From assembly GCA_029067205.1 (NCBI GenBank), contig JAIEEY010000079.1, positions 1 to 64,000 of the forward strand: a stretch of 64,000 nucleotides of DNA, in the 5' to 3' direction. The DNA is from Lachnospiraceae bacterium. Its GTDB lineage: Bacteria > Bacillota > Clostridia > Lachnospirales > Lachnospiraceae. Below are positions 28,516 through 37,727 of the stretch, piece by piece. The notes beneath the pieces are model-generated. The model was not told where the DNA came from and did no database searches. It worked only from the letters and a program-made list of their open reading frames with translations. Both the position numbers and the translations under genes were made by a program. Each line of letters starts with the position of its first letter. Position 1 is the first letter of the stretch.

Positions 28516-29642
28516 ACGTGATAGAACTCCTTCACTTTACTTACAATATAGTCAACCTCAGCAGACGTCAGCGCATAAAACATCGGCAGACGCAGCAGCC
28601 TGTCACTTTCCTTAGTCGTGTACACATCCTCACCGAAAAATCTGCCAAACTTTAATCCCGCCGGCGCAGAATGCAGCGGCACATAGTGAAATACTGCCCA
28701 GATACCATTTTCTTTCAGAAAATCGATGAGTCTTGTGCGCTCCTCCAGATCCTTTGTCTTGACATAGTACATATGACCATTGTGAACACAGCCCTCCGGC
28801 ACATGGGGAAGTTCCAAGATTCCCTGCTCCTGCAGCGGCTGCAACAGTTCGTTATACTGATTCCACAATGCCACTCGCTTTGCAGTGATCTCGTCAATCA
28901 ATTCGATCTGAGCCCACAGATAAGCAGCGTTCATGTCACTTGGAAGATAGGAGGAACCATAGTTCACCCAGCGGTACTTGTCGATCTGTCCCCGATAAAA
29001 CTGTGAACGGTTCGTCCCTTTTTCCCGAATAATCTCTGCATCATTGATAAACTGCTCATCCTGAATCAACAGTGCACCGCCCTCGCCCATGCTCAGATTC
29101 TTGGTCTCATGAAATGAATAACACCCGAAATCTCCGATCGCGCCGAGCTGCCTGCCCTTATATGTCGCCGCAATTCCCTGTGCTGCATCTTCCACCACAA
29201 AAAGCTTGTGACGCTTTGCGATGTCCATAATGGTATCCATCTCACATGCAACACCCGCATAGTGGACAGGAACGATCACCCTTGTCCTGTCTGTGATCGC
29301 CTGTTCGATCAATTTTTCATCAATATTCATGGTATCCGGCCGAATATCGACAAACACTGCCTTTGCGCCGCGAAGCACAAAAGCGTCCGCAGTGGATACA
29401 AAAGTGTAGGAAGGCATGATCACCTCGTCTCCCTCCTTGATATCAATCAGGAGCGCCGCAAGTTCTGTTGCCTGTGTGCAGGAGGGGGTCAGCAGACACT
29501 TCGCCGTACCAGTATACTGTTCAATCCACTCACTGCACTTCTTGGTAAATGGTCCATCCCCACATATTTTCTGATTTTCAACTGCCTTCCTGATATAGTC
29601 CATCTCCCTGCCAGTAAATGGCGGTACATTAAAATTGATCAT
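28512..29642 (-). CDS. rffA: dTDP-4-amino-4,6-dideoxygalactose transaminase-like (RffA/WecE family)
   Basis: MINFNVPPFTGREMDYIRKAV; CGDGPFTKKCSEWIE; LTPSCTQATELAALL; DFGCYSFHETKNLSMGEGGAL; ORF track start 29663 is a GTG, ATG at 29642 preferred. Confidence 0.9.
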   Translation of the reverse strand: MINFNVPPFTGREMDYIRKAVENQKICGDGPFTKKCSEWIEQYTGTAKCLLTPSCTQATELAALLIDIKEGDEVIMPSYTFVSTADAFVLRGAKAVFVDIRPDTMNIDEKLIEQAITDRTRVIVPVHYAGVACEMDTIMDIAKRHKLFVVEDAAQGIAATYKGRQLGAIGDFGCYSFHETKNLSMGEGGALLIQDEQFINDAEIIREKGTNRSQFYRGQIDKYRWVNYGSSYLPSDMNAAYLWAQIELIDEITAKRVALWNQYNELLQPLQEQGILELPHVPEGCVHNGHMYYVKTKDLEERTRLIDFLKENGIWAVFHYVPLHSAPAGLKFGRFFGEDVYTTKESDRLLRLPMFYALTSAEVDYIVSKVKEFYHV

Positions 29643-29697
29643 GCTATAACCATGCCTTTCCACTATTTCCTAATCCTGGAAAACTATTTCTTGCTTT

Positions 29698-29726
29698 ATT
29701 GTACTCTTTTCATAAGATTTTGGCAA
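29698..29726 (-). promoter_or_regulatory. putative sigma-A promoter upstream of rffA-like gene
   Basis: TTGCCA - 17 bp - TACAAT on minus strand, intergenic. Confidence 0.55.
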
Positions 29727-29760
29727 GGTTTTGGGATTAATATTCGACGCATGAGTCCCA

Positions 29761-32664
29761 CTACTTCTGCGGACGAGTAAACAGTAACATATATTCTTCA
29801 TTGCTAAAGCACTGCTGATATCCTTTTTCCTCCGCAAAATCCATGATGAGCCTCAATTTCTGACAAGAAAGTCCATCCGCCTCTGTCAATCCTTCTACAT
29901 AAGGGCGTCCAAATATAATGACTGGAAGTGCATCTGGTGCTGTTTCGGCTGACAGTTGATTCAAGTCTTCTTCCAGTGTATCAATACTGTTTGAATCGAG
30001 ATCCGCCCATGTCGTGAATATTGCCGGCTCCATATCCATCATATATGCTATTGCAGGAATCTCTCCATATAATATCACCTGTTTTTTATTCAGATTGTTC
30101 TGATATAAATACGCATCAAGCTCCTCAAGACTCTTTTTCTTATCCGCTGTCGTCGCAAGCCCTGCGCCTGTATTGCTGCACTGTAGTTCTATATCGATAC
30201 GATTGTTACTTTTCTGCACCCCTCTGTCGTGAAACACAAACCCAATTCCAAACAAAATACTCTGTATTGTTGTGCACACGAGTATAAAACCAAGCGTTAT
30301 CCGAAATGCATAGCTTTTTGAGCCTGCTTTACAGCTTTTCCTGAACAAATCCACAACCATCAATATTGAGACTGGAATCACCAGAAACAGATTGTTGATA
30401 ATCGGATACAATCCATTATTGCTTCCAAGCGGTGTCACAAATATGATAACAAGCAAAAATACTGCCCATAATTTCAAGTCCCTGCTTGCTGTTTTGTAAA
30501 ATAACATACCAATACACAAAGCAATCACAATCAACAGATAGACTGTAACCCACTTATACATGCTAAAATATCTACTATAATCAAAGTCAAACATCCCTCT
30601 GCCATAGCACAAACGAAGTACCACAAGCAATCCCAATGCATATAACGTTTCAAAGATATATGTTATTTTTTTCTTCGCTGCCGTCTGCACGACTTTATCC
30701 AGTATATAGAAAAATAACAGCCCTGCTGCCATATATCCCACAAACAAAAACAGCCATACACTGTAATGAATATAATCCTCAAACATTGCCATGACCATTG
30801 ATATCGGCTTATAATCCGTCGCATGGTCTGTCATACCAAACAGGGAAGAAATCATGTTCGGGTATGCTGTCAATCCATAGCGCACGCAGATCACTGCCAA
30901 CGGCACAAGCAGTCCCGCCAGATAACCGCCAATACAGTACAGCGTGCGTGCTGCCAGCCCACCAAACCATGCATTTTTCTTTGAAGCCATTTCTCCCCTG
31001 CTGCGATTCCAAAAACAGTCACACCATACCGGCAGAATCAGTGCCATATAAGTAATGTTGGGCATTCTCACAGTCACACAGAGTCCTAAAATAACACCCG
31101 CCATAACAAAGTATTTCTTTTTTTCTTTTGTAATTGCCTCAAATAGTATTATAACAGCAATTGTCATCAAAAGATATCCTAAATAGTGATATAAAATAAC
31201 ATTCGGAGCCCAGCATAGTGAGAGTGCTGTCAGCTCAGACACAAACAACAAGACACTAAATAATTTCCATTTCTGTCCATAGCGTTTCCACAAATACAAA
31301 TATACACCTGCTGCTGCTGCTCCAATCAGCAGGCCACAGTATCTATTCATGCCGATCCAACAGTCCCCAAAAGGCAGTTTCGAAATAGCAGAGCCTGCTA
31401 TATTTGCCAGATAAGTTGCCAGCTTCCACATTTGATTCAGCGAATCAAAAAAGCGGTAATTTCCCAGCGCATAGCCCGCATCCATCAGATCAATTCCAAC
31501 ACCTGCATGCCGCAGTGGATACAATAGCAGAATCAGTGCTGGAAGAATTGCCATGCTGCCCTTCTGCCGAATCAGTTCCATCACTGTACAAACCAGATAT
31601 ACACACACAACACTGAGAAGCATATGACACAAAAAAACTGCAGCAGAACTCCCGATCTGTTCCTCACAGTGAAACCACTTTGGCCATACATAGCGTATAT
31701 TGATATGCTCGTGGATCAGGTAAACGCCAAACGATGCCCCGGAAAGCAGTTCAATCGGCTTGCGGAAACGCTCTAACGCCTGTCCTGCTCTTTTTTCAAC
31801 TCTATCTCCATTTAATGCGTTCACTTTATACTCTTTCAATAAAAGAAACAGTCCAACTGCACCTGTATAACAAAACAGGAAATTGTAAGTGTACCCATAG
31901 TGAATCATCGCTTCCAGTTTTCCCGTTCTCAGATAAATCATCCGAATCAGAAAAAAGGAGGCAAACACTGCCATCGTACTACCCAAATACAGTGCTGCTG
32001 CCCTTCCTCTCGTCTTTATGAGCACTATTTCATATCTTCTAAGATATGCTCCTGTCAGATACAAGACAATAAACCACAGACTGTCATATCCGTAATTATC
32101 CCATGGAAGCTGCATCGGAATAATGGTCTTGGAGATACTAAAGAACAACAGAAACCCCATCAACAGACAGCCTGTCTCCTTCTGCTCCAGATAAGAAATA
32201 CCTGCGTTCAAAAATGGCATCATGAGGCATAAAACAACATAGTACGTTGCAAACCAATAGTGCTCCGTCACTAGGGGAAAACAATAGGAAAAAAACTGAT
32301 AGAGGTCAAATTCCTGCGCTCCAATAATGAGCGCACCGCAGCCAAAGAGCATCGAATAAAAGAACACCTGCTTCCATATATTGATCGGTCTTCTCAATAC
32401 TCCCCGCAATGTAATCTTAGTGCTGCCTGACAGACTCCCCCGCGCATCCACACCAAAGTATCCGCTGATGAGCACATATACATTGACCGCCACCAGACAA
32501 AATGCCTCGACCAGCCACGCCGCATATCCTGTTGCTGTCATATCCGCCCTTGCCGGATCGCCGAGCAGCCCACCTTTGCTAAGATAGTGCAGACACACGA
32601 TCATCAGCATCGCTAAGATGCGCAGCAGCTCATAATTCAATTGTCTCTTTTTTCCTGCAGCCAT
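29761..32664 (-). CDS. acyltransferase family 3 domain fused to GT-C-like membrane domain
   Basis: N-term NYELLRILAMLMIVCLHYL...VNVYVLISGYFGV (Acyl_transf_3); second half starts with GIDLMDAGYALGNYRFFD and continues as multi-TM; start trimmed to MAAGKKRQ (ORF track 32688). Confidence 0.75.
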   Translation of the reverse strand: MAAGKKRQLNYELLRILAMLMIVCLHYLSKGGLLGDPARADMTATGYAAWLVEAFCLVAVNVYVLISGYFGVDARGSLSGSTKITLRGVLRRPINIWKQVFFYSMLFGCGALIIGAQEFDLYQFFSYCFPLVTEHYWFATYYVVLCLMMPFLNAGISYLEQKETGCLLMGFLLFFSISKTIIPMQLPWDNYGYDSLWFIVLYLTGAYLRRYEIVLIKTRGRAAALYLGSTMAVFASFFLIRMIYLRTGKLEAMIHYGYTYNFLFCYTGAVGLFLLLKEYKVNALNGDRVEKRAGQALERFRKPIELLSGASFGVYLIHEHINIRYVWPKWFHCEEQIGSSAAVFLCHMLLSVVCVYLVCTVMELIRQKGSMAILPALILLLYPLRHAGVGIDLMDAGYALGNYRFFDSLNQMWKLATYLANIAGSAISKLPFGDCWIGMNRYCGLLIGAAAAGVYLYLWKRYGQKWKLFSVLLFVSELTALSLCWAPNVILYHYLGYLLMTIAVIILFEAITKEKKKYFVMAGVILGLCVTVRMPNITYMALILPVWCDCFWNRSRGEMASKKNAWFGGLAARTLYCIGGYLAGLLVPLAVICVRYGLTAYPNMISSLFGMTDHATDYKPISMVMAMFEDYIHYSVWLFLFVGYMAAGLLFFYILDKVVQTAAKKKITYIFETLYALGLLVVLRLCYGRGMFDFDYSRYFSMYKWVTVYLLIVIALCIGMLFYKTASRDLKLWAVFLLVIIFVTPLGSNNGLYPIINNLFLVIPVSILMVVDLFRKSCKAGSKSYAFRITLGFILVCTTIQSILFGIGFVFHDRGVQKSNNRIDIELQCSNTGAGLATTADKKKSLEELDAYLYQNNLNKKQVILYGEIPAIAYMMDMEPAIFTTWADLDSNSIDTLEEDLNQLSAETAPDALPVIIFGRPYVEGLTEADGLSCQKLRLIMDFAEEKGYQQCFSNEEYMLLFTRPQK

Positions 32665-32668
32665 GCTT

Positions 32669-33790
32669 TTACCTCGTTTCCGCTGCAAGCCTCATCAACT
32701 GCTCTGCGATGCGGCGTGCTCCTTTTCCATCGATCAGTTCTCTTTCCTGACTGTGCAAAAGCTCCCTGTATGACTTGTCTCTGATACAGCGTTTCAATGT
32801 CTCTCTCACGTTGTCTGCTGCCACCTCAGGATTCTTGGCAAAGCAACCCGCATTGACGATATCCGTGAGTTTCTCCAGCGCCTCCGCTCCCTGCCGCTGA
32901 TTTTCGGCAAAATAGAACACAATCATCGGCACACCTAGGGAACTAACCTCATAAATCGTGCTCCCTGTCGCCGTGATGACCACATCACTTTCCAAAAGCA
33001 GACTGCGCATATCCTTTACATTTTCATGGATTGTTATTGTTACTCCGCGCATGCGGGACTGTTCTTTTTTACAGCCATGCCCTTCTTTAACTTCGTCGTG
33101 CTGGTATCTGCGCTTCAGCTCACCTGCAAAGCGGTTAAAAGGTCCACTGATCAAATGCAGGTGTATCCCCTGTTCTGCCAGTGTTCTATCACTGCTCAAA
33201 ACGTCTGCAAAAGCCCCCATTGCAAAATAGGGATCACTTCCGCCTGTTGTTACAATAACATTTGTTACTTTATCATTGACCACATATCCCGCTGGTTCCT
33301 GAAATGCCTTTCGAAGCGGCATATACTCTGCGCCTAACAATACTTCCTGGGGAAATCTGCCGTTTGCCCCACTTTCTGAGTCCTGTTCCTTATAACGTTT
33401 CTCCAAATCTGGCGCATAGATATTGTAATTGATCAGCAAATCAACGGGATACGCCTGCCCCATATCCTCAAAACATGCCACTTTCACAAGCTTCCGCAGC
33501 GCAAGATAATATTCACTGTCCGCCTGATAACTGTCCACAAGCAGCACATCCTGTTTTTGAAACAGCAAGTCCAACTGCCAAAGCTCACTCATCATATCCC
33601 TGTAATCTGTCCCCAGCACAATGACGCGAAACCCCCGCTCCTCAATCAGCGTCCGGCATCCCTCATCTGCTGTAATAAAAACAGGCGGATATACATGGTC
33701 GATATCCGCCGCCGCTTCCGCAACGGAGAGACAGCGCATCACATGCCCCATGCCAATCTCTGTATTGCCGTCTGCACGTATATATAACAT
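32669..33790 (-). CDS. pseG: PseG-like UDP-sugar hydrolase
   Basis: IRADGNTEIGMGHVMRCLSVAEA; NVIVTTGGSDPYFAMGAFADVL; VITATGSTIYEVSSLGVPMIVF. Confidence 0.9.
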   Translation of the reverse strand: MLYIRADGNTEIGMGHVMRCLSVAEAAADIDHVYPPVFITADEGCRTLIEERGFRVIVLGTDYRDMMSELWQLDLLFQKQDVLLVDSYQADSEYYLALRKLVKVACFEDMGQAYPVDLLINYNIYAPDLEKRYKEQDSESGANGRFPQEVLLGAEYMPLRKAFQEPAGYVVNDKVTNVIVTTGGSDPYFAMGAFADVLSSDRTLAEQGIHLHLISGPFNRFAGELKRRYQHDEVKEGHGCKKEQSRMRGVTITIHENVKDMRSLLLESDVVITATGSTIYEVSSLGVPMIVFYFAENQRQGAEALEKLTDIVNAGCFAKNPEVAADNVRETLKRCIRDKSYRELLHSQERELIDGKGARRIAEQLMRLAAETR

Positions 33791-33806
33791 CTCAATCCTC
33801 TACTTC

Positions 33807-34502
33807 CTAACTGTTCCTTATGGTTTTACGTATCAACATAAACGCTTCCGCCCGCTCCATGCCTGCTGCCATGCCGCGCGTTTTTGACAGCACATCCATC
33901 CCTGTCAGACTTCTCGGGTGCGGAAAGCTGCAAAGCTCTGACACATAACAGTTCATCGCCTGCTCCTTCTTGTCATAATAATCGGAGATATCCACAAATA
34001 CATTCGGACAAAAAGCAGACTGTGCACTGTAATCAAAATTCCACTCTGTGGAAGAAAGCGTCTCAAAAGCATAAATCTCCTCCACACTATAGTCACCGAT
34101 CGGTCTTGTCGCCGTGAGTACCGCACGCGCTGTATACTGGTGGTCTACATTCAGATCACCGCTGTAATGTGTATAGATAATCTGTGGCTGTAGTTCCTGT
34201 ATTTTCTGCTCCACTGCTTTTACAATGTCCAGCAGGTCCACATCATCAAAACGATTGTCTGGAAAATCCGCAAAAAATACGTTCTGGAATCCTACTGCCT
34301 TGGCACTCTCCAAAGTGTTTTGATGAAGTTCTTCCACAACCTCCCTGTCTGTATCCTCCCGATGGGTACCGCGCGAGGTCTGCCCCTCCCCCAAAATAAA
34401 GGCATAGACTACATCACCCTCCGCCACATGCCTTGCCACCGTTCCGCCGACTCCGAGAATCTCATCGTCTGGATGCGCCGCCACAACCAAAACTGTTTTC
34501 AT
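33807..34502 (-). CDS. PIG-L/LmbE-family deacetylase
   Basis: VVAAHPDDEILGVGGTVARHVAEGDVVYAFILGEG; YTHYSGDLNVDHQYTARAV. Confidence 0.92.
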   Translation of the reverse strand: MKTVLVVAAHPDDEILGVGGTVARHVAEGDVVYAFILGEGQTSRGTHREDTDREVVEELHQNTLESAKAVGFQNVFFADFPDNRFDDVDLLDIVKAVEQKIQELQPQIIYTHYSGDLNVDHQYTARAVLTATRPIGDYSVEEIYAFETLSSTEWNFDYSAQSAFCPNVFVDISDYYDKKEQAMNCYVSELCSFPHPRSLTGMDVLSKTRGMAAGMERAEAFMLIRKTIRNS

Positions 34503-34515
34503 CTTTTATCCTCCC

Positions 34516-34557
34516 TGCGTGCTCTGGCACGCATACCAATCAATCGTTTGAAAGTGA
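34516..34557. repeat. copy 2 of 42-bp interspersed hairpin repeat (tgcgtgctctggcacgcataccaatcaatcgtttgaaagtga)
   Basis: Near identical to 6466..6507; immediately upstream of RBS GGGAGG of the PIG-L gene. Confidence 0.85.
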
Positions 34558-34561
34558 ATAG

Positions 34562-35284
34562 CTATGATTCTGACTGATCTGACATATGCCGAAAAGTGAC
34601 CTTTGCCGAGAGTTCTTTTTCATTGTTTTCATTGATTAAAAAATCTGCCTGTTCCAGTTCCAATCGATAATCCCCAAACTCTATAAATGCCCTGGGATAA
34701 CCTTCCGCGTCCAGCATTCTGATATAATCATAGATTTGGTCTGTTTTCATATCAGACGTTATATTTCCATCTTCTGGTTTTCTGCGTTTAAACAACACTG
34801 GTTCCCCTTCCTGTGGAATGGGTGCTATTTTCTCACTACCCTCATCCAGAAACTGTGGAATCATTTCCCAAAAAATAATATCCGAACAACGCACAAAAAT
34901 CTCCTGTGCACTTCCTTCCAACGATAACGCATGCTTCATATATATTGGACCGCCATCGAGTTTCTCTGTCATTCTGATCGCAGATATCTTTGTCTCTTTA
35001 TGTCCGCGCACGATCAGATTCTGAAGCGGGCTTCCTCCCCTTCCATATGGCAGATCTGTCATATGAAACACCACACACTCCCAATCGTCCGTTATTTCTT
35101 TGGGCATAATATAGGACCAGTGTGGCAGGAAAATGTAATCAGGTCCAAAATCGCATATGTTCTTCAGCGTAAATTCTTCCTTGCTCGTATAAATTATAAT
35201 CTCATGTACGCCTTCATATTTCTTCTGCAGCTCTCTCGCCCGCTCAATATTCCATGATTTGATTGTCGCAATGATAATCTTCAT
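34562..35284 (-). CDS. formyltransferase-like protein (Fmt family)
   Basis: CVVFHMTDLPYGRGGSPLQNLIVRGHKETKISAIRMTEKLDGGPIYMK. Confidence 0.85.
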   Translation of the reverse strand: MKIIIATIKSWNIERARELQKKYEGVHEIIIYTSKEEFTLKNICDFGPDYIFLPHWSYIMPKEITDDWECVVFHMTDLPYGRGGSPLQNLIVRGHKETKISAIRMTEKLDGGPIYMKHALSLEGSAQEIFVRCSDIIFWEMIPQFLDEGSEKIAPIPQEGEPVLFKRRKPEDGNITSDMKTDQIYDYIRMLDAEGYPRAFIEFGDYRLELEQADFLINENNEKELSAKVTFRHMSDQSES

Positions 35285-35347
35285 TCCATAACATCCTTTA
35301 CATTATTTTCATGCAGCTGCTCGATATCCATATCGTTATAAATGCCT

Positions 35348-35803
35348 TTACTCGATTTCTTTTTCATACTGTGCATAATCTGGCAACTCTTTTTTCAAAA
35401 AACCATTTTTCTCAAAAGCCCTGGCAGAAGCACGATTTTCATACTTTACCTGCCCAACTATCTTTGTGACATGCATGCTTTTCTCTGTGTTCAGCTGTGT
35501 CTGCATCATTTGAAGCATTTCGCTGCCATATCCTTTTCCGCGCTGGTCGCATACTATGCTATAATCAATAACTGCTTCACCACCTTGAACATTGAGCCGA
35601 ATCTGCCCGACTGGCTTCTCGCCCTCGCACAGAATATATAGATATACATCCGCATCCGCCATCACTTTTTCAAACCATTGCACATGATTGTCATAAGAAA
35701 TCTTTTCTGTGTGAAAGGCATTTGCCCTGACAGTATCGTCATTTGCCCATTCAAAAAGCAAATCCATATCATCATAATCCGCCTTCCTCAACCGCAGATT
35801 CAT
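35348..35803 (-). CDS. pseH: PseH-like GNAT acetyltransferase
   Basis: LRLRKADYDDMDLLFEWANDDTVRANAFHTEKISYDNHVQWFEKV; QRGKGYGSEML; in pse cluster. Confidence 0.85.
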   Translation of the reverse strand: MNLRLRKADYDDMDLLFEWANDDTVRANAFHTEKISYDNHVQWFEKVMADADVYLYILCEGEKPVGQIRLNVQGGEAVIDYSIVCDQRGKGYGSEMLQMMQTQLNTEKSMHVTKIVGQVKYENRASARAFEKNGFLKKELPDYAQYEKEIE

Positions 35804-36870
35804 GACTGATACTCCTCCATGCCATCAATATGCTCAAATGCCAGCGGCGTCCCACGCTTCAATTCGCGCTTTGCGGTTTTGCCGAGCACTTCCTTGTAGT
35901 ACTTCGGTTTCAAACCATATGCCGGACGGATACTTCTGATATTCTCTGGTGTAAACGCCTCGCCGGCAGCAATATCCTTCACGGCAAAGAGGGAGCGTCG
36001 AAAACAGGTATTGCTTTCTTCCTGTTCCGAAACACCATAATATACCTTTCCCATCGCTTTCTCCACCTCTCGCACCTGACAAACCATCTCGCGAAACTCC
36101 TCTGGTTCCATAGAAAAGCTCGAATCGGGATTTTTGATCGCACGGCTGATGCAGAAGTGCTTTTCAATGATATTGGCTCCCATTGCAACCGCAGTCGCGG
36201 CACTGAAATACCCCATCGAATGATCAGAAAGCCCTATCGGAATATTAAAGCGTGCCTTTAGATCCCGAATCGTACTGAGGTTCATCTCCTCACTTTTCGC
36301 CGGATAAGCGCTCGAGCACTTCATCAATGCCAGCTGCTTATTTCCAGTGCGGTAGATTGCCGCAACTGCCTCATTGATTTCCTCTAAGGTTCCCATCGCT
36401 GTTGACATGATGATCGGTTTCTTTTTTGAGGCAATGTATTCCAGCAGTGGAATGTCCACCAGTTCAAACGAAGCTATTTTGTAAAAGCCTACACCAAGAT
36501 TCTCCAGGAAATCGACCGAGGTATGGTCAAAAGGTGTTGACAGAAAGTCAATACCCACCTTTGCCGCCTCGTCGCGAAGCTGCTCCTGCCACTCCCATGG
36601 TGTATATGCTTTCTGGTACAGGGAATACAGGTTATCACCCTCCCATGTACCCTTTTCAATCTGAAAATACTCATTGCGGCAGTCAATTGTCATTGTATCC
36701 GGCGTGTAAGTCTGTATCTTAACACAGTCTGCCCCCGCCTCTTTTGCCACATGAATCAATTCCAGCGCACGCTCAATGCTCCCCGCATGATTGGCTGACA
36801 TCTCTGCTATGATATAAGCAGGATTGCCATCTCCCACTGTCCTGCCATTAATATTAAAAGTATCACTCAT
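35800..36870 (-). CDS. pseI: pseudaminic acid synthase
   Basis: PAYIIAEMSANHAGSIERALELIHVAKEAGADCVKIQTYTPDTMTI; FDHTSVDFLENL; C-terminal SAF region; start trimmed to MSDTFNI (ORF track 36948). Confidence 0.94.
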   Translation of the reverse strand: MSDTFNINGRTVGDGNPAYIIAEMSANHAGSIERALELIHVAKEAGADCVKIQTYTPDTMTIDCRNEYFQIEKGTWEGDNLYSLYQKAYTPWEWQEQLRDEAAKVGIDFLSTPFDHTSVDFLENLGVGFYKIASFELVDIPLLEYIASKKKPIIMSTAMGTLEEINEAVAAIYRTGNKQLALMKCSSAYPAKSEEMNLSTIRDLKARFNIPIGLSDHSMGYFSAATAVAMGANIIEKHFCISRAIKNPDSSFSMEPEEFREMVCQVREVEKAMGKVYYGVSEQEESNTCFRRSLFAVKDIAAGEAFTPENIRSIRPAYGLKPKYYKEVLGKTAKRELKRGTPLAFEHIDGMEEYQS

Positions 36871-36881
36871 CTTTCCCTCTC

Positions 36882-37610
36882 CTATTGATTTCCATTCTGC
36901 AGATTTGTGCCCATCATAAGCTGGTACTTCATCTCTGCGATCTCCCAATCTTCTGGTGTATCAATATCCTGCACATATTTTTCGTCCTGTATAAATGGGA
37001 CTGCATTCTCCATCCAGATCGCCTTCTGCCGTCGAAAACTCTCCACATTCAGACAGTAAAACTGTCCACAATCGTGATAGAGAGGTTCCAAATCCTGTGA
37101 GCGCTTTGCCATATTTTCCGGCCACATTGGCGAGAGTCTACCATCATGGACCACAACACCTCTCTGTGGCGGGAAAGAAAATCTTACCACTGGTATCACA
37201 CAATCCGCCCGCCCCTGAGACAGGGGCATTTCCTGCTCTAATAGCATCATGGCTGTCCTGATGGTGTCTGCCGTCACAAACGGCGCTGTGGGATAGATAC
37301 AGCATACCGTATGAAAATTTTTTCCAATCTGCTCATAAGCTTCAATAACCTCTGCAATTACATCCGCTGTCGTGGCAAAATCATTGGACGTCTTATCGCT
37401 TCTGAAAAAAGGAACCTTCGCCCCTGCCCTTTCTGCCGCCTGCGCGATCTCCTCGTCATCTGTCGACACCATAACCTCATCAAACAGATCCGCCCGCAGT
37501 GCTGCCTCAATACTGTACTCAATAATTGGTCTTCCCAGAAATGGCTTGATGTTCTTGCGCGGTATGCGTTTGCTGCCTCCCCTCGCCGTTATGATCGCTG
37601 CACTTTTCAT
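36882..37610 (-). CDS. pseF: CMP-pseudaminic acid cytidylyltransferase
   Basis: AIITARGGSKRIPRKNIKPFLGRPIIEYSIEAAL; VSTDDEEIAQ. Confidence 0.93.
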   Translation of the reverse strand: MKSAAIITARGGSKRIPRKNIKPFLGRPIIEYSIEAALRADLFDEVMVSTDDEEIAQAAERAGAKVPFFRSDKTSNDFATTADVIAEVIEAYEQIGKNFHTVCCIYPTAPFVTADTIRTAMMLLEQEMPLSQGRADCVIPVVRFSFPPQRGVVVHDGRLSPMWPENMAKRSQDLEPLYHDCGQFYCLNVESFRRQKAIWMENAVPFIQDEKYVQDIDTPEDWEIAEMKYQLMMGTNLQNGNQ

Positions 37611-37642
37611 CTTGATCTCCTTACTTCTTCAATCGGTAAAAG

Positions 37643-37706
37643 CTAGGGCGTGTTTGAAAAATGCCTTCTGTCAGATGGCGGGAATGATTTTTCAAACACG
37701 CCCTAG
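37643..37706. repeat. 64-bp perfect inverted repeat (20-bp arms), MITE/REP-like or attenuator
   Basis: ctagggcgtgtttgaaaaat ... atttttcaaacacgccctag between pseC and pseF. Confidence 0.9.
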
Positions 37707-37727
37707 TATATTACTAGGCTTACATTT

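Noticed and set aside
37643-37706. CRISPR or integron attachment site
   Set aside because: Single inverted repeat, no repeat-spacer array, no integrase or Cas gene in the window.
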